Positions 21,216-32,480 of a stretch of DNA of 32,997 nucleotides are shown in pieces. Source of the DNA: Haplomitrium mnioides (taxonomy: Eukaryota; Marchantiophyta; Haplomitriopsida; Calobryales). The number at the start of each line of letters is the position of its first letter. Position 1 is the stretch's first letter. Location: NCBI GenBank assembly GCA_049999725.1, contig JBNGIS010018127.1, positions 39,877 to 72,873 on the forward strand, written 5' to 3'. The position numbers were made by a program, and so were the translations under genes. A model generated the notes under the pieces. The model was given only the letters and a program-made list of their open reading frames with translations, ran no database searches and was not told the DNA's origin.

Positions 21216-21628
21216 GAGTTATGACTAACTAAAAAAGAAACAAAAGAAAAAGGATTTACAGAATTTACCTTGCCATCTTCCTTTGCGACCTGAAGATTCT
21301 TCACAAAAATGCCCCTCTCGTTCATTTTGGAAAAAGCAAATCGTTTGCGATTTGCACAATAAAAGGTAATTTCATCTTGGGACTGCACAAGCAACCCGAT
21401 GTTGGCTTTCTTGCCTTCTCAGATCATGGTGATTTGGACCAATTGACCCAAATTGAATTTTTCAGTTTCACTTGCAAAAAGGTAAAGATGTTGATCGGGG
21501 TCTTTCAAAGAAAAGTAATTAACTAGCCAATTCCACTCGAGTTTTTCAGGCTCTAGAGCCTTGACAAGATCCAAATACTTGTATGGCTTTGGTTGAGAAG
21601 GGCGGAAAACATTTCCTTGAGATGCCAT

Positions 21629-22089
21629 TCTCAAGATGCTAGAGACAGGCCTATTCTGCGGTAAAAAATGTAATGAACAAAAGTTCAGAAATCTCTAAAG
21701 GCTGGAAATGGCAAAAAAATAAGTAAATGCAAAAACAACGATACAAAGAAAACAAAAACCCAAAAATTGAACTCGCAACAATGGAAAGAAACTTTACACT
21801 AACGCTCTTTCAATATCTAAATTTCAAAAAATGCCTTTTCCCGCCAAAAAATGATCCGCTGAGCTTTTGACACGTAAGTTCGCCTGGTGCAAAAGAAAAG
21901 TTAGTATGTAGAGCATTGCTTGTTTTCATCATTCAAACTTTTTTTTTTCATTTTCTTCAGAAAAAATTCCCAATTTTGTCGTTTTGCAAAAAAAATGACA
22001 AAAACACATCTTTTAGATGTGTTATAAGAGGTTCATAATATTTGTTTAAATAATTCCTTGAAGTACTTGATTTTTAGATAGACTTTTCA
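21629..22089. promoter_or_regulatory. Shared intergenic region of the divergent gene pair, copy A
   Basis: About 460 bp separate the two opposed start codons. Positions matching the TATA boxes of copy B are eroded here: TATGTAGAG at about 21,906 toward the DUF7869-like gene, and GATATTGAAAG on the minus strand near 21,805 toward the methyltransferase gene. Confidence 0.5.
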
Positions 22090-22309
22090 ATGACTGGAGT
22101 TTTTAAAGGCAAGAAAAGGTTAGAGTTTCAAGATTCATCTTCACAAAAAGTATTACTTTTTATAGGCAGGTTGATATTTGCTCAAATAGAAACTATTTGG
22201 AGGTAAGCAATGGAGTACCAAAAGCGTCAAGTGTAATGGCGAGTATATTGAGGAAAAAGATGACTTCTGTTGAATCAGATAGCTCCGCCCAAAAAGATCA
22301 AGAAGGTGA

Positions 22310-22450
22310 ACTCCACACGTGCATAGGATCAGGGACTCAACCCTATACGCGCATAGGATCAAGGAGTGAATCCAATACGCACATAAGATTAACGACTAAA
22401 CAACTTGCACGCAAAGAATCAAAGAGGGAACTCAGTGCTCGCACAGAATT
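22310..22450 (+). repeat. 30-bp array with palindromic core in an open frame, copy A
   Basis: About five units such as CCCTATACGCGCATAGGATC followed by AAGGAGTGAA. Each unit is ten codons, giving a decapeptide repeat (QPYTRIGSRS, ESNTHIRLTT, KQLARKESKR). This is the only array that keeps a reading frame of one of the two genes. Confidence 0.8.
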
Positions 22451-24000
22451 AAAGAAACAATCTTCATCCAATACAAGATCTTTGTTGCCCTTCAAGCGGT
22501 TGAAGTTGAATCTTTCTTCTGAGTATTCTAAAATATCAGAAAAAAAATGTTCAACACAAAAATTCCAGACGTTTGTAGACCTTTCTTCGTTCACATTTGA
22601 GAGAGACTTCAATATTCATGATCAAAGTATGTTTGTTTAGAACACACAAAGCATACGATCTATAGACAGTTTTAATTTTTGAGATGAACCACTCACCCCG
22701 ATAGCACCACTCAAACAACGATTGATTTCATTTCAAGTTGCACCTCGCAAAGAGATTGGGACATCTGAAACTAACCAAATTCTTTTGGAGGAGTCTTCAG
22801 ACGATAGCTTGGAAAACGATTCTAGCAAAGAGTCTCAATCAATCAACATTTCTTTGGAGTTATAGCCAAAGGCACTGATTTTATTACAAAAAACATTTCA
22901 TTCTAATCGAGATATTGATTAAGATTCGGTTTCAGAATGTGCAGTTCTCTCAATCCCCAAGAAGAAACTCATCTCTTGAAAATATTCTGCAACGGAACAA
23001 ATAGTGTTTACGATGACAACCAAAATCTTCGGGATGAATTATCTCCTATTGTTGAATTTTCTTACGGACCGAATCGTCCAGCACAACATAAGAATTCTTT
23101 GTCTGGGCCAAAACCCAAACTGGTAAACACCTTACACAAAAATTCTTTGCGAAAAGTCCATCATAGCGAGAGCTTTGTGAAGAAAAAGCTCAATCTAATG
23201 TCAATTTCTAAATTGAAGAGAATTTCTTGTTGTCAAAATAATTGCTTGTCGTTGTGCAAGAAAGATTTTTTGAAAACTATGAGAGAAACGTACTTTTGAC
23301 AAACCATGAAGAATCGAGATATTACACTACACTGGGGAATACCAAGAAAAGAATACGATGTTGAAAATCGGCTTACACTGCTTGGTGGTACCTTTGTATG
23401 TAGAAGAGTCTTTAAACTAATATTAGCAGTAAAGAATGATAGAATCCAAAGGATTCAAAATCTCAAAAACGCAGATCCTAGAGGCATTTTTGGAAAAGAG
23501 AACTATCTACTAAAAGAGTTTTTGTGCGTGAGTGGATGGACAATTTTTTCCAAGGACATTGCGAGAGAATGCCCACTCACGAAGTGTATAACTTGCTCGA
23601 TAATTTCACAAAATGAGAAGTTTATGACTACTACACAACTTATTTGAAAGAGAAAAATCCCCATTGTATTCTTAGTTTCTCGGGTTTACAAAATATTGGA
23701 GAACTCATTTTCCAAATGAAAAATTTTCAAAACGCAATAGATTTGCTGTTTGTGAAACATGCAAAGAAATAAAATCTTTGTGAAAAAAATCTATCTTGGA
23801 GTTCGACAAAGGTAACAAATTTTCTTCTCTTTTGACATCTTTGGCTAATTCATCCTCTTTTTTCTAGACTAAAAGCCTAGCTCTAGAGATGTTATGTTTT
23901 CTCAACTTACAACCAAAACAAATTATTTTTGGTGAAGTTATTTAGCAAAGAAGATTTGAATCAAATAATTCCTAACAAGTTGAGTTGTGAGAAGAGTGTC

Positions 24001-24290
24001 TATGCTTGCATAGACTCTATTGTTTTATACTTCAATTTTAACCTTGTCTACAGTCGAATAAAGCCAGAAAATGAATTTGATTCTTGGTGGTGACCTTAGC
24101 CTTGCAACAAGTTTTGTTTTTGTTCCTTTAAATGAAGAGCCATTGTAAAACAAAATTTGAAAGAATCATTTTTTGTTGTTCGCAAATCCTATGCGCGCAT
24201 AGGACTTGTTCTTCTTTTTTTTTAAAACTAGACGCAGCAATAGTCACAACAAGCCATGATATTGGTCCTATGCGCGTATATGATCAGTTG
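24001..24290. repeat. Three single palindromic motifs in the DUF7869-gene intron
   Basis: CTATGCTTGCATAG (about 24,001), CCTATGCGCGCATAGG (about 24,187) and CCTATGCGCGTATATG (about 24,267). Each has a counterpart at the matching place in copy B (31,113, 30,923 and 30,849), so they predate the duplication. Confidence 0.8.
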
Positions 24291-26291
24291 TTGTCTCCAC
24301 TCATCATAAATGCTTAGACGATGTGTTCTAGCACCCTTTGTTTGCAAATCTTGTTTTTCTTTTTTCGAAACAGATTTTCTTTTTTTCAAATTGCCTAAAA
24401 TTTATTTTAAATCCTTAACATAGTCTTACATTTCTACAAATTCAAACATTTATTTACGATGACTTGAATGCTACTAGCATCTGAGGTTGTGTTTTGAAGT
24501 TACAAGTATTGATATATGTTTTACTAAACCACTTTTATGTCCTTCGTGTTTTGTGATGATGTAGTCAAATATAATCGCCAACTATTTCTTCATCGTGACC
24601 AACAAATGAAAGAAAGAACAAAACTTGCAAACCATCAAAGAAAATGTTATGTCGATGGTCAAAAGTACTTGGGAATTGTTATTGATGAAATTGATCAAAA
24701 GAAAACTGCTATTCCACACTTGACTTTGCCACCAAAAAACATTGATAAAGATTGTTTGATGGGTGTGCATGTTATTCAATCATACTCTTTCTTTGAGGGT
24801 CTTCTTAACATACGGAAACTTGATTAGCGATTCTAATTTGACAATTACTGTGCTCAACAAAATATTATGTGACCTTGAAGGCCTGCTGCCTCCAACTTTG
24901 TATCTTCAGTTGGACAACATGACACGAGAGAATAAGATTTCTATCCTATTTGGATATTTTAGTCTCCTTATTGCCAAGAATGTTTTTCAAAAAATCAAGG
25001 TAGGATTCCTCAAAGTTGGCCATACTCATGATCAAATTGATCAAATGTTCAGCCGATTCTTGAAATGCTTAAAACATGTCAAAGCTTTCATGATTACGAG
25101 TCTTAGCGAAGTGCTTCAATTATCCCATAACCCTAAACCTTAGGTGACTCTTTTGTTGGAAACTTGGGATTTCAAAATGTTTCTGCAACAATGTCCCTCT
25201 TTGGTTCAAAGGATACATGATATTACTTTTAATCAACAATTCAAGTTCCAATTAAATGATTCCAATACAAAGATTTGGAGCAAACAGTTCTCAACAGATG
25301 AATTTTGGCTACCTGCAGATGATATTTGTCAACTCAAGTACCAACCTAAAGTGGACAGAGAAACTTTGAGTTCAATGTTTATTCCTCTCAAGACATATTC
25401 TGAAACCAAACGATCTCAAAAGGAAGAAAGAGAAGTGGATGTCGAGAAAGTGGTATTTTCAATAAGAGACAACATAAGTGAGAACTGCTACAAGTTCTTT
25501 ATAGATTCTGATATTCAATGGTGGAATGGCTTTTTTCTTGCCCAACAAGAGATTGCAGCCTACATCCTTGAAAAAAAAAAGACGACAACTCAAAGCAGAA
25601 TTTACCTTTCCATCCTCACAATAGTCAAACACTTATAATGATTCTCAAAATGTTTGTCTAGATTCTCAACTTGATGCTCAACAGACACAAGAAGATACAT
25701 TGGTACATCAAATACTTTCTACACGTCGAGCAACCTATGATAGAGCACCAAGGCCGCAAGAAAGGACTCTTTCGCACAATACTCAATATGGGCATAAATT
25801 TGGGAATCTACATGAGATGAAAGCTAGAATGTTTATTTGTGTTGTTGCATCTCTGGATCCAAAAGGCATATTGTTTGGGTTGCCAAAGTTCTCAAAGTTT
25901 TGTCATTTGATGAGGAAGATCCTCCAAACCCAAAACAAGTAAAAGTTCAATGGTTTGCTTGTTTGGCTGAAGATGCATTTTCTAGACGATACTTCTCAAA
26001 AAAAAATAGCAACAACAAAAGGGAAACAAAAATCCAAGTTACATATTGATGTACTTGATGTGACACAAATCACGATTGTCTTTTGATTTTCTTCTTACTT
26101 AAAAAAACCAATTGAGAAAACCCACTCTAGCTACCATTAAAGCAAATCTATTTGAGTACGAAAAACAAGAAGCCCTCAATTCTGAAATGTTTCAAAGAGA
26201 TTCAATCACTGTCATTAACACTGAGACAGATCAAGCAAACCTTGATGAATCTTTTGAAGCTGAATCCAAAGAAGTTGAGATGAGTGACTAA

Positions 26292-26790
26292 AATCATTCA
26301 AGAATTTTGTTCTACATTTTGTATTTTCAAGTATATTGTAATTTAAGATTGCTATTTCTTAAAGTACTTGAGAATCTCTTGAAACAACTTGTTGAATTTT
26401 TCTACCAACTTGAACTTTTGACTATAAATCATTCCAAGTTGAATGTTATTCTCTGTAAATAAAACCTAAATCTTTAGTTAATATTTTTATTTTCTTTGTA
26501 AAAATATTTTCTTCTCCAAAATGTATGCATTTTATTTCCAACTTTATTGTTTGCTAAAAGAGTTTAAGGTTATTGTCTCGCTAAAGCATCTGGCCAAATT
26601 GACTAATTTTTTTTTCTTATTAGTATTTTGATGTAAAACTTAAAACCCTTTGCATTGTTTGATTCAGATGTAGAGTTTTGTGCCCATTTTTACTTTTAGA
26701 TTCCGAATTAGAAATCGAAATCTTTTGCAAGTGTAGAGTTTGTTGCAAAAAATAGAATGTTTACAAGATGTATCCTCAGTTGTAGAAGTG
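26292..26790. other. 3' flank of the DUF7869-like gene, copy A
   Basis: AT-rich, non-coding, matched in copy B. AATAAAACC near 26,458 could be a polyadenylation signal. Confidence 0.45.
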
Positions 26791-26794
26791 TTAA

Positions 26795-26940
26795 CCCTAT
26801 ACGCGCATAGACTTTGATTCGCAAGCGAAACGTACAGCGTATAAAAACCCTTCTACGGAACCTAAAACCTAGGTTCTTGTCAGTCTTTGTTGTGGAATGT
26901 TCAGATGGTGAGTTCGGATTCCTATGCGTGCATAGACTTT
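26795..26940. repeat. Palindromic motifs near the module end, copy A
   Basis: CCCTATACGCGCATAGACTT (about 26,796) and TCCTATGCGTGCATAGACTT (about 26,919). The second corresponds to a unit present four times in copy B. Confidence 0.8.
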
Positions 26941-27025
26941 GGGGTGGAACTCCAAGCCTTCCACAAGTTCTACTTCTCATGTACAACCCTCAAGCTTTTT
27001 CATACAAAGATTATCGATTACAACT

Positions 27026-27934
27026 TTGTTTGTATACAAGTCATAGACTCATTGTAGATCTTGATACCTTTGTTAGTTGAATCAAGTCTAGAACTTGAAG
27101 ATGTTTCTTGTTTACAATCTTAACTCAATCTCCTTAGCTACTGCCTGTTTGATTCTAAACTATGATACGTTTGTGTATATGCTTTGTTGAATTATGAAAT
27201 ATTTTTAAATGTTGAAACCTTTTTGAAAGCCTACGTTAACTTTTGATTGCATGGATTTTCAACTACAAGTGAAAGCTTCCTTCTTTCTTGAATTTTAAAA
27301 TAAAGCTCCTAAATCCATGCAATGTTTTATTTTCCCTATTTTTATATTTACCATTGCAAAATCATTCCCTTGACTTCTAGTCCCCTCGGGTTTTTTTGTT
27401 TTGTTTTGTAATTTTTTTCCAACAAAAAAGTTTGAAAGAGCACTATGTCTATACGTGCCTAGAGTTTGTGCAATCAAACATATTTAAAAATAGTTTCTTG
27501 TGACATGTATTTCAACTTTTGGGCTTAAAATTGAAATCAATGATAAATGCAAATTTTTGGTGAAAACTTACCATAATTTTTATGCTTTTCATCAAATTCA
27601 AGTTTTCCAATATTTTCATAAAAACTAATAATATTGATTGATTTTGAATAATAAAATTGACTCTCACTCTATCATGCTTGTTGAAACGGCCAAAAATAAA
27701 TCCAAAAAACTCATTTACTTTTTGTTTTTAAAAAATAACATCGTTTTTTTATGTTTTTTGAATTCAAAAATCACAATTTTTCCCAAAAAAACAAAGTTCA
27801 TGTTTTGAGTAGCATGTTCTTGGTTCACAGTAGTGGCTGTTCACTCCTCTTATGGCTATGGTATTACAAATTCTCCTCTTTATGACTCAATAACATAACA
27901 TATACAATTGACTAACATACGAACCACACACAAT
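27026..27934. other. Unique spacer between the inverted arms
   Basis: About 0.9 kb of AT-rich DNA without a recognisable gene. One palindromic-core variant (GTCTATACGTGCCTAGAG) lies near 27,446. The arms end on both sides at the sequence CATACAAAGATTA or its complement. Confidence 0.6.
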
Positions 27935-28009
27935 AGTCGTTAATCTTTGTATGAAGAAGCTTGAGGGTTGTACATGAGAAGTAGAACTTGTAGAAGGCTT
28001 GGACTTCCA

Positions 28010-28200
28010 CCCAAAACTCTATGCGCGCATAGGAATCCAAGCTCAACATATGAACACTCCATCTCAAAGTCTCTGCGTGCTTAGGAATCCAAGCTCAACA
28101 TGTGAACACGCCACCCCAAAATCTATGTGCACATAGGAATCCAAACTTGCCATCTAAACACTCCACTTCAAAGTCTTTGCACACATATGAGTCTTAACTT
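28010..28200. repeat. 52-bp tandem array, four units
   Basis: The cores ATGCGCGCAT (28,021), CTGCGTGCTT (28,073), ATGTGCACAT (28,125) and TTGCACACAT (28,177) are spaced exactly 52 bp. Each is followed by a block such as AGGAATCCAAGCTCAACA and then GAACACTCCA. Copy A has one unit. Confidence 0.92.
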
Positions 28201-30844
28201 ACCATTTGAACATTCCACAACAAGGACTGACAAGAACCTAGGTTTTAAGTTCCGTAGAAGAGTTTTCATATGTTGTACGCTTCATTTGCAAATTAAAGTC
28301 TATGCGTGCATAGGGTTCACACTTCTACAACTAAGGATACAGATTGTAAACATTCTATTTTTTGCAACAAACTCTATATATGCAAAAGATTTCGATTTCT
28401 AATTCGGAATCTAAAAGTAAAAATAGGTAAAAAGCTCTACATTTGAGTCAAACAACGCAAAGGGTTTAAAGTTTTACATCGAAGTCCTAACAAGAAAAAA
28501 AAAACTAGTCAATTTGGGAAGATGCTTTAGCAAGATAATAACCTTAAGCTCTTCTAAAAAACAATAAACTTGGAAATAAAATACTTACATTTTGAAGAAG
28601 AAAATATTTTTACAAACCAAATAAAAATATTAACTAAAGATTTAGGTTTCATTTACAAAGAATAACATTCAACTTGGAATGATTTACAGTCAAAAGTTCA
28701 AGTTGGCAGAAAAATTCAACAAGTTGCTTCAAGAGATTCTTAAGTTTTGTTTATAATAATCTTACACTACAATATACTTGAAAATACAAAATATAGAACA
28801 AAAATTCTTGAATGAGTTTCGTCACTCGTCTTGACTTCTTTGGATTCAACTTCAAAAGATTCATCAAGGTTTTTTTGATATGTCTAAATGTTAATGATAG
28901 TGATTGAATCTCTTTGAAACATTTCAGAATTGAGGGCTTTCTGTCTTTCATACTCAAATAGATTCGCTTTAATGGTAGCTAAAGTGGTTTTCCTCAATTG
29001 GTTTTTTTGGGTAAAAAGAAAAATCAAAAGACAGAATCATGATTTGTATCACGTCAAGTACATCAATATGTAACTTGGATTTTTGTTTCCCTTTTATTGT
29101 TGCTGATTTTTCTAGGAAGTATTGTCTAGAAAATGCATCTTCAGCTAAACAAGCAAACCATTGAACTTGTACTTGTTTTGGGTTTGAAGGATCTTCCTCA
29201 TAAAATGACAAAACTTTGAGAACTTTGGTAACCCAAAATGGTTTGCCCGTTGGATCTAGAGATGCAACAACACAAATAAACATTCTAGCTTTCATCTCAT
29301 GTAGATTGCCAAATTTATGCCTATATCGAGTATTGTGTGAAAGAGTCTCTTATCACGGCCTTGGTGCTCCATCATAGATTGCTTGATGTATAGAAAGTAT
29401 TTGATGTACTGGTGTATCTTCTTATGTCTATTGAACATCAAGCTAAGAATCTAGACAAACATTTTGAGAATCATTACCAAGTATTTGACTGTTGTGAGGG
29501 TGGAAAGGTAAATTCTACTTTGAGTTGTCTTTTGTTTTCAAGGATATATATAGGCCACAATCTCTTGTTGAGCAAGAAAAAAGTCATTCCACTATTGAAT
29601 ATCAGAATCTGTAAAGAACTTATAGCAGTTCTCACTTATGTTGTCCTTTATTGAAAATATCACTTTCTTTACATCCACTTCTCTTTCTTCCTATTGAGAT
29701 CGTTTGATTTCAGAATATGCCTTGAGAAAAATCAATATTGAACTCAAAATTTCTTTGTCCACTTCAAGTAGGCACTTGGGTTGACAAATATCATCCGTAG
29801 GTAGCCAAAATTCATCTGTTGAAAATTGTTTGCTCCAAATCTTTGCATTTGAATCATTTAACTAGAACTTGAATTGTTGATTACAAGTAATATCATGTAT
29901 CCTTTGAGCCAGAGAGGGACATTGCTGCAGAAACATTTTGAAATCCCAAGTTTCCAACAAAAGAGTCACCTTAGGTTTAGGATTATAGGATAATTGAAGC
30001 GCATCGCTAAGACTCGTAATCGTGAAAGCCTTGACACGTTTCAAACGTTTCAAGAATCGGCTGAATATTTGATCGATTTGATCATGAATATGGCCAACCA
30101 TGAGAGATCTTACCTTGATTTTTTGAAAAACATTCTTAGCAATAAGGAGACTAAGATATCCAAATAGGACAGAATTCTTATTCTCTCGTGTTGTCTTGTC
30201 CTTTTGAAGATACAAAGTTGGAGCCATCAGACCTTCAAAGTCATATAATATTTTGTTGAGCACGATAATTGTCAAATTAGAATCACTTCTCAAGTTTCTA
30301 TACATTAAGAAAACCCTCAAAGAAAGAGCATGATTGAATGTTAAAGCACCAAAACATGCACACCCACCAAACAATCTTTATCAATGTTTTTTGGTTGTGA
30401 AGGCTAGTGTGGAATAGCATTTTTCTTTTGATCCATTCTATAAATGACAATTCCCAAGTACTTTTGACCATTGATATAACATTTTCTTTGATGGTTTGCA
30501 AGTTTTGTTCTTTCTTTCATTTTTTGGTCACAATGAAGAAACAGTTGGCGACTATATTTGACTACATCATCACAAAGCACGAAGGACATAAAAGTAGTTC
30601 AATAAAACATATGTCGATATTTGTAGTAACTTCAAAACACAACCTCAAGTGCCACTAACATTCAAGTCATCTTAAATAAATGTTGGAACTTGTAGAAACA
30701 AAACACTATGTAAAAGATTTAAAATAAACTTTAGGCAATTTGAAAAAAGGAAAATCTGTTTCAAAAATAGAAAAACAAGATTTGCCAACAAAGGGTACTA
30801 AAACACATCTTTTGAGCATATAGGATGAGTGGAGACAACAACTG

Positions 30845-31130
30845 ATCATATGCGTGCATACGACCAATATCATGGCTTGTTGTGACTTTTTTCGCAACTA
30901 GTTTTAAGAGAAACAAGAACAAATCCTATGCGCGTATAGGATTGGCAAACAACAAAAATGATTCTTTCAAATTTTTTTCTACAAAGGCTCTTGATTTAAA
31001 AGAACAAAAACAAAACTTGTTGTAAGGCTAAGGTCACCACCAAGAATCAAATTCATTTTCTCGCTTTATTTGATTGTAGACAAGGTTTAAATTGAAATAT
31101 AAAACAACAGACTCTATGCAAGCATAGACA
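30845..31130. repeat. Three single palindromic motifs in the copy B intron
   Basis: CATATGCGTGCATACG (about 30,848), CCTATGCGCGTATAGG (about 30,923) and CTATGCAAGCATAG (about 31,114). They match the three in the copy A intron in order and position. Confidence 0.8.
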
Positions 31131-32364
31131 CTCTTCTCACAGCTCAACTTGCTAAGAACTATTCAACTCAAATCTTCTTTGCTAAAGAAGAATATCTTTG
31201 GCTATAAGTTTAGAAATTATAACATCTCTAAAACTAATCTTTGAGTTTAGAGAAAAGAGAATGGATTAGCAAAAGGTGTCAAAAGAGAAGAGAATTTGTT
31301 ACCTCTGTCGGACTCGAAGACTTATTTTTCTTGCAAAGATTTTATTTCTTTGCATGTTTCACAAACAACAAATCTTTTTTTTTTTGGAATTTTTACATTT
31401 GGAAAATAAGCTCTTCAATGTTTTGTAAAACCCAAGAAACTAATAATACAATGGGGATTTTTGTCCTTTAAATAAGTTGTGTAGTAGTCATAAACTTCCT
31501 ATTTTGTAAGACTATCGGGCAAGTTGTACACTTCGTGAGTATTCTCTTGCAATGTCCTTGGAAAAAATTGACCATCCACTTACACACAAAAACTCTTTTA
31601 GCAAATAGTTTTCTTTTTCCAAAAATGCCTCTAGGATCTGCGTTTTTGAGATTTTAAATCCTTTGGGTTCTATCATTCCCTACTACTAATATTAATTTGA
31701 AGGCTCTTCTACAGACAAAGGTACCGCCAGATAGTGTGAACCGACTTTCAACATCAGAGTCTTTTTTTTGTTTCCCCCACTGGAGTGTGATATCTCGATT
31801 CTTTATGCTTTGTCGAAAGTACGTTTCTCTTACAGTTTTCAAAAAATCTATCTTACACAACGACAAGAAATTATTTTGACAACGAGAAATTCTCTTCAAT
31901 TTAGAAATTGACATTGGATTGAACTTTTTCTTCACAAAGCTCTCGTGATTGAGACTCTTTGCTAGAATCGTTTCCCAAACTATCGTCTAAAGACTCCTTC
32001 AAAAGAGTTTGAGTTGTTTCAGATGTCCCAATCTCCTTGCAAGGTGCAACTTGAAACAAAATCAATCATTGTTTGAGTGGTGCTATCGGAGAGAGTGTCT
32101 CATCTCCAAAATTAAAATTATCCACAGATTGTATGCTTTTTGTGTTTTGAACAAACTTACATTGATTATGAATATTGAGGTCTCCTTGAGATGTGGATGA
32201 AGAAAGGTCTACATCTGTGTGGAATTTATGTGTTGAACCTTTTTATGCTAATATATTGGAACACTCAAACGAAAGATTCAACTTTGACCGCTTGAAAGGC
32301 AATAAAGATCTTGTGTTAAATGAAGATTGTTTCTTTAGTTCTCTACGAGCACTGAGTTCCCTCT

Positions 32365-32480
32365 TTGATCCTTTGCGCGCAAGTTCTTAAGTCGTTAATC
32401 CTATGTGCGCATTGGATTCACTCCTGGACCCTATGCCCTTATAGGGTTGAGTACTTGATCCTATGCACGCATGGAGTTCA
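32365..32480 (-). repeat. 30-bp array with palindromic core in an open frame, copy B
   Basis: Counterpart of 22,310-22,450: TTTGCGCGCAAG, CCTATGTGCGCATTGG, CCCTATGCCCTTATAGGG and CCTATGCACGCATGG at about 30-bp spacing. Individual units differ from their copy A partners. Confidence 0.8.

Larger units (their letters stand above)
17813..21628 (-). pseudogene. ParB-like / DNA amino-methyltransferase fusion, intron-containing pseudogene
   Basis: The start is ATG at 21,628 (MASQGNVFRP) and the stop is TGA at 17,813. Exon 1 is 21,269-21,628 (donor GTAAATTC). A long exon from about 20,968 to 19,529 follows (donor GTAAGTTC), then 19,092-18,536 (acceptor TGTGTGTAG, donor GTAAGTTG), then 18,437-17,813 (acceptor TTTTGACAG). 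The last two joins keep frame exactly. Order: unknown N-terminal domain, Lys-rich nuclear-localisation-like stretch (KKRKEVEP, KKKSVAKKKKP), ParB-like domain, helical region, methyltransferase. In-frame stops and at least two frameshifts show it is dead. Most stops fit CAG to TAG or CGA to TGA. ParB-methyltransferase pairings are otherwise typical of phage and bacterial genes, so the origin may be horizontal. It is divergent from the DUF7869-like gene. Confidence 0.65.
22090..26291 (+). pseudogene. DUF7869-like gene, copy A, broken
   Basis: Candidate ATG at 22,090 (KGKKRLEFQDSSSQKVLL); the next open part (22,197) is in another frame in both copies, so an unrecognised intron or an old frameshift lies between. 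The Cys region reads CQNNCLSLCKKDF, then FVCRRVFKLIL with VKNDRIQRI, then EWMDNFF and CETCKEIK. An intron at 23,812-24,564 joins in frame to VKYNRQLF. The core has IVIDEIDQKK, LQLDNMTRENK and VGHTHDQIDQMFSRFLK. The C-terminus (KARMFICVVASLD, then QVKVQWFACLAEDAFSRRYF) ends at TAA 26,289-26,291. DUF7869 proteins have unknown function; the spaced Asp motifs suggest an RNase H-like transposase fold, which is inference. Breaks include frameshifts near 23,540 and 23,690, a 13-bp deletion at about 24,773 and TAG at 25,141. Confidence 0.6.
21787..27025 (+). repeat. Left arm (copy A) of a 5-kb inverted repeat
   Basis: The sequence matches the reverse complement of 27,935-32,997 along its length. A hand count over about 200 bases from 24,541 gives roughly 15 differences. 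Homology fades just after TTTTTCATACAAAGATTA at about 27,010-27,025. The left limit corresponds to the window's right edge, so the true arm may extend further left, into or through the methyltransferase gene. Confidence 0.92.

Noticed and set aside
26708-28402. Matching frames of about 90 codons at 26,708-26,986 (minus) and 28,127-28,402 (plus), as if a conserved small protein
   Set aside because: They are the same inverted-repeat DNA outside the gene, crossing palindromic motifs; no start context or motif supports coding.
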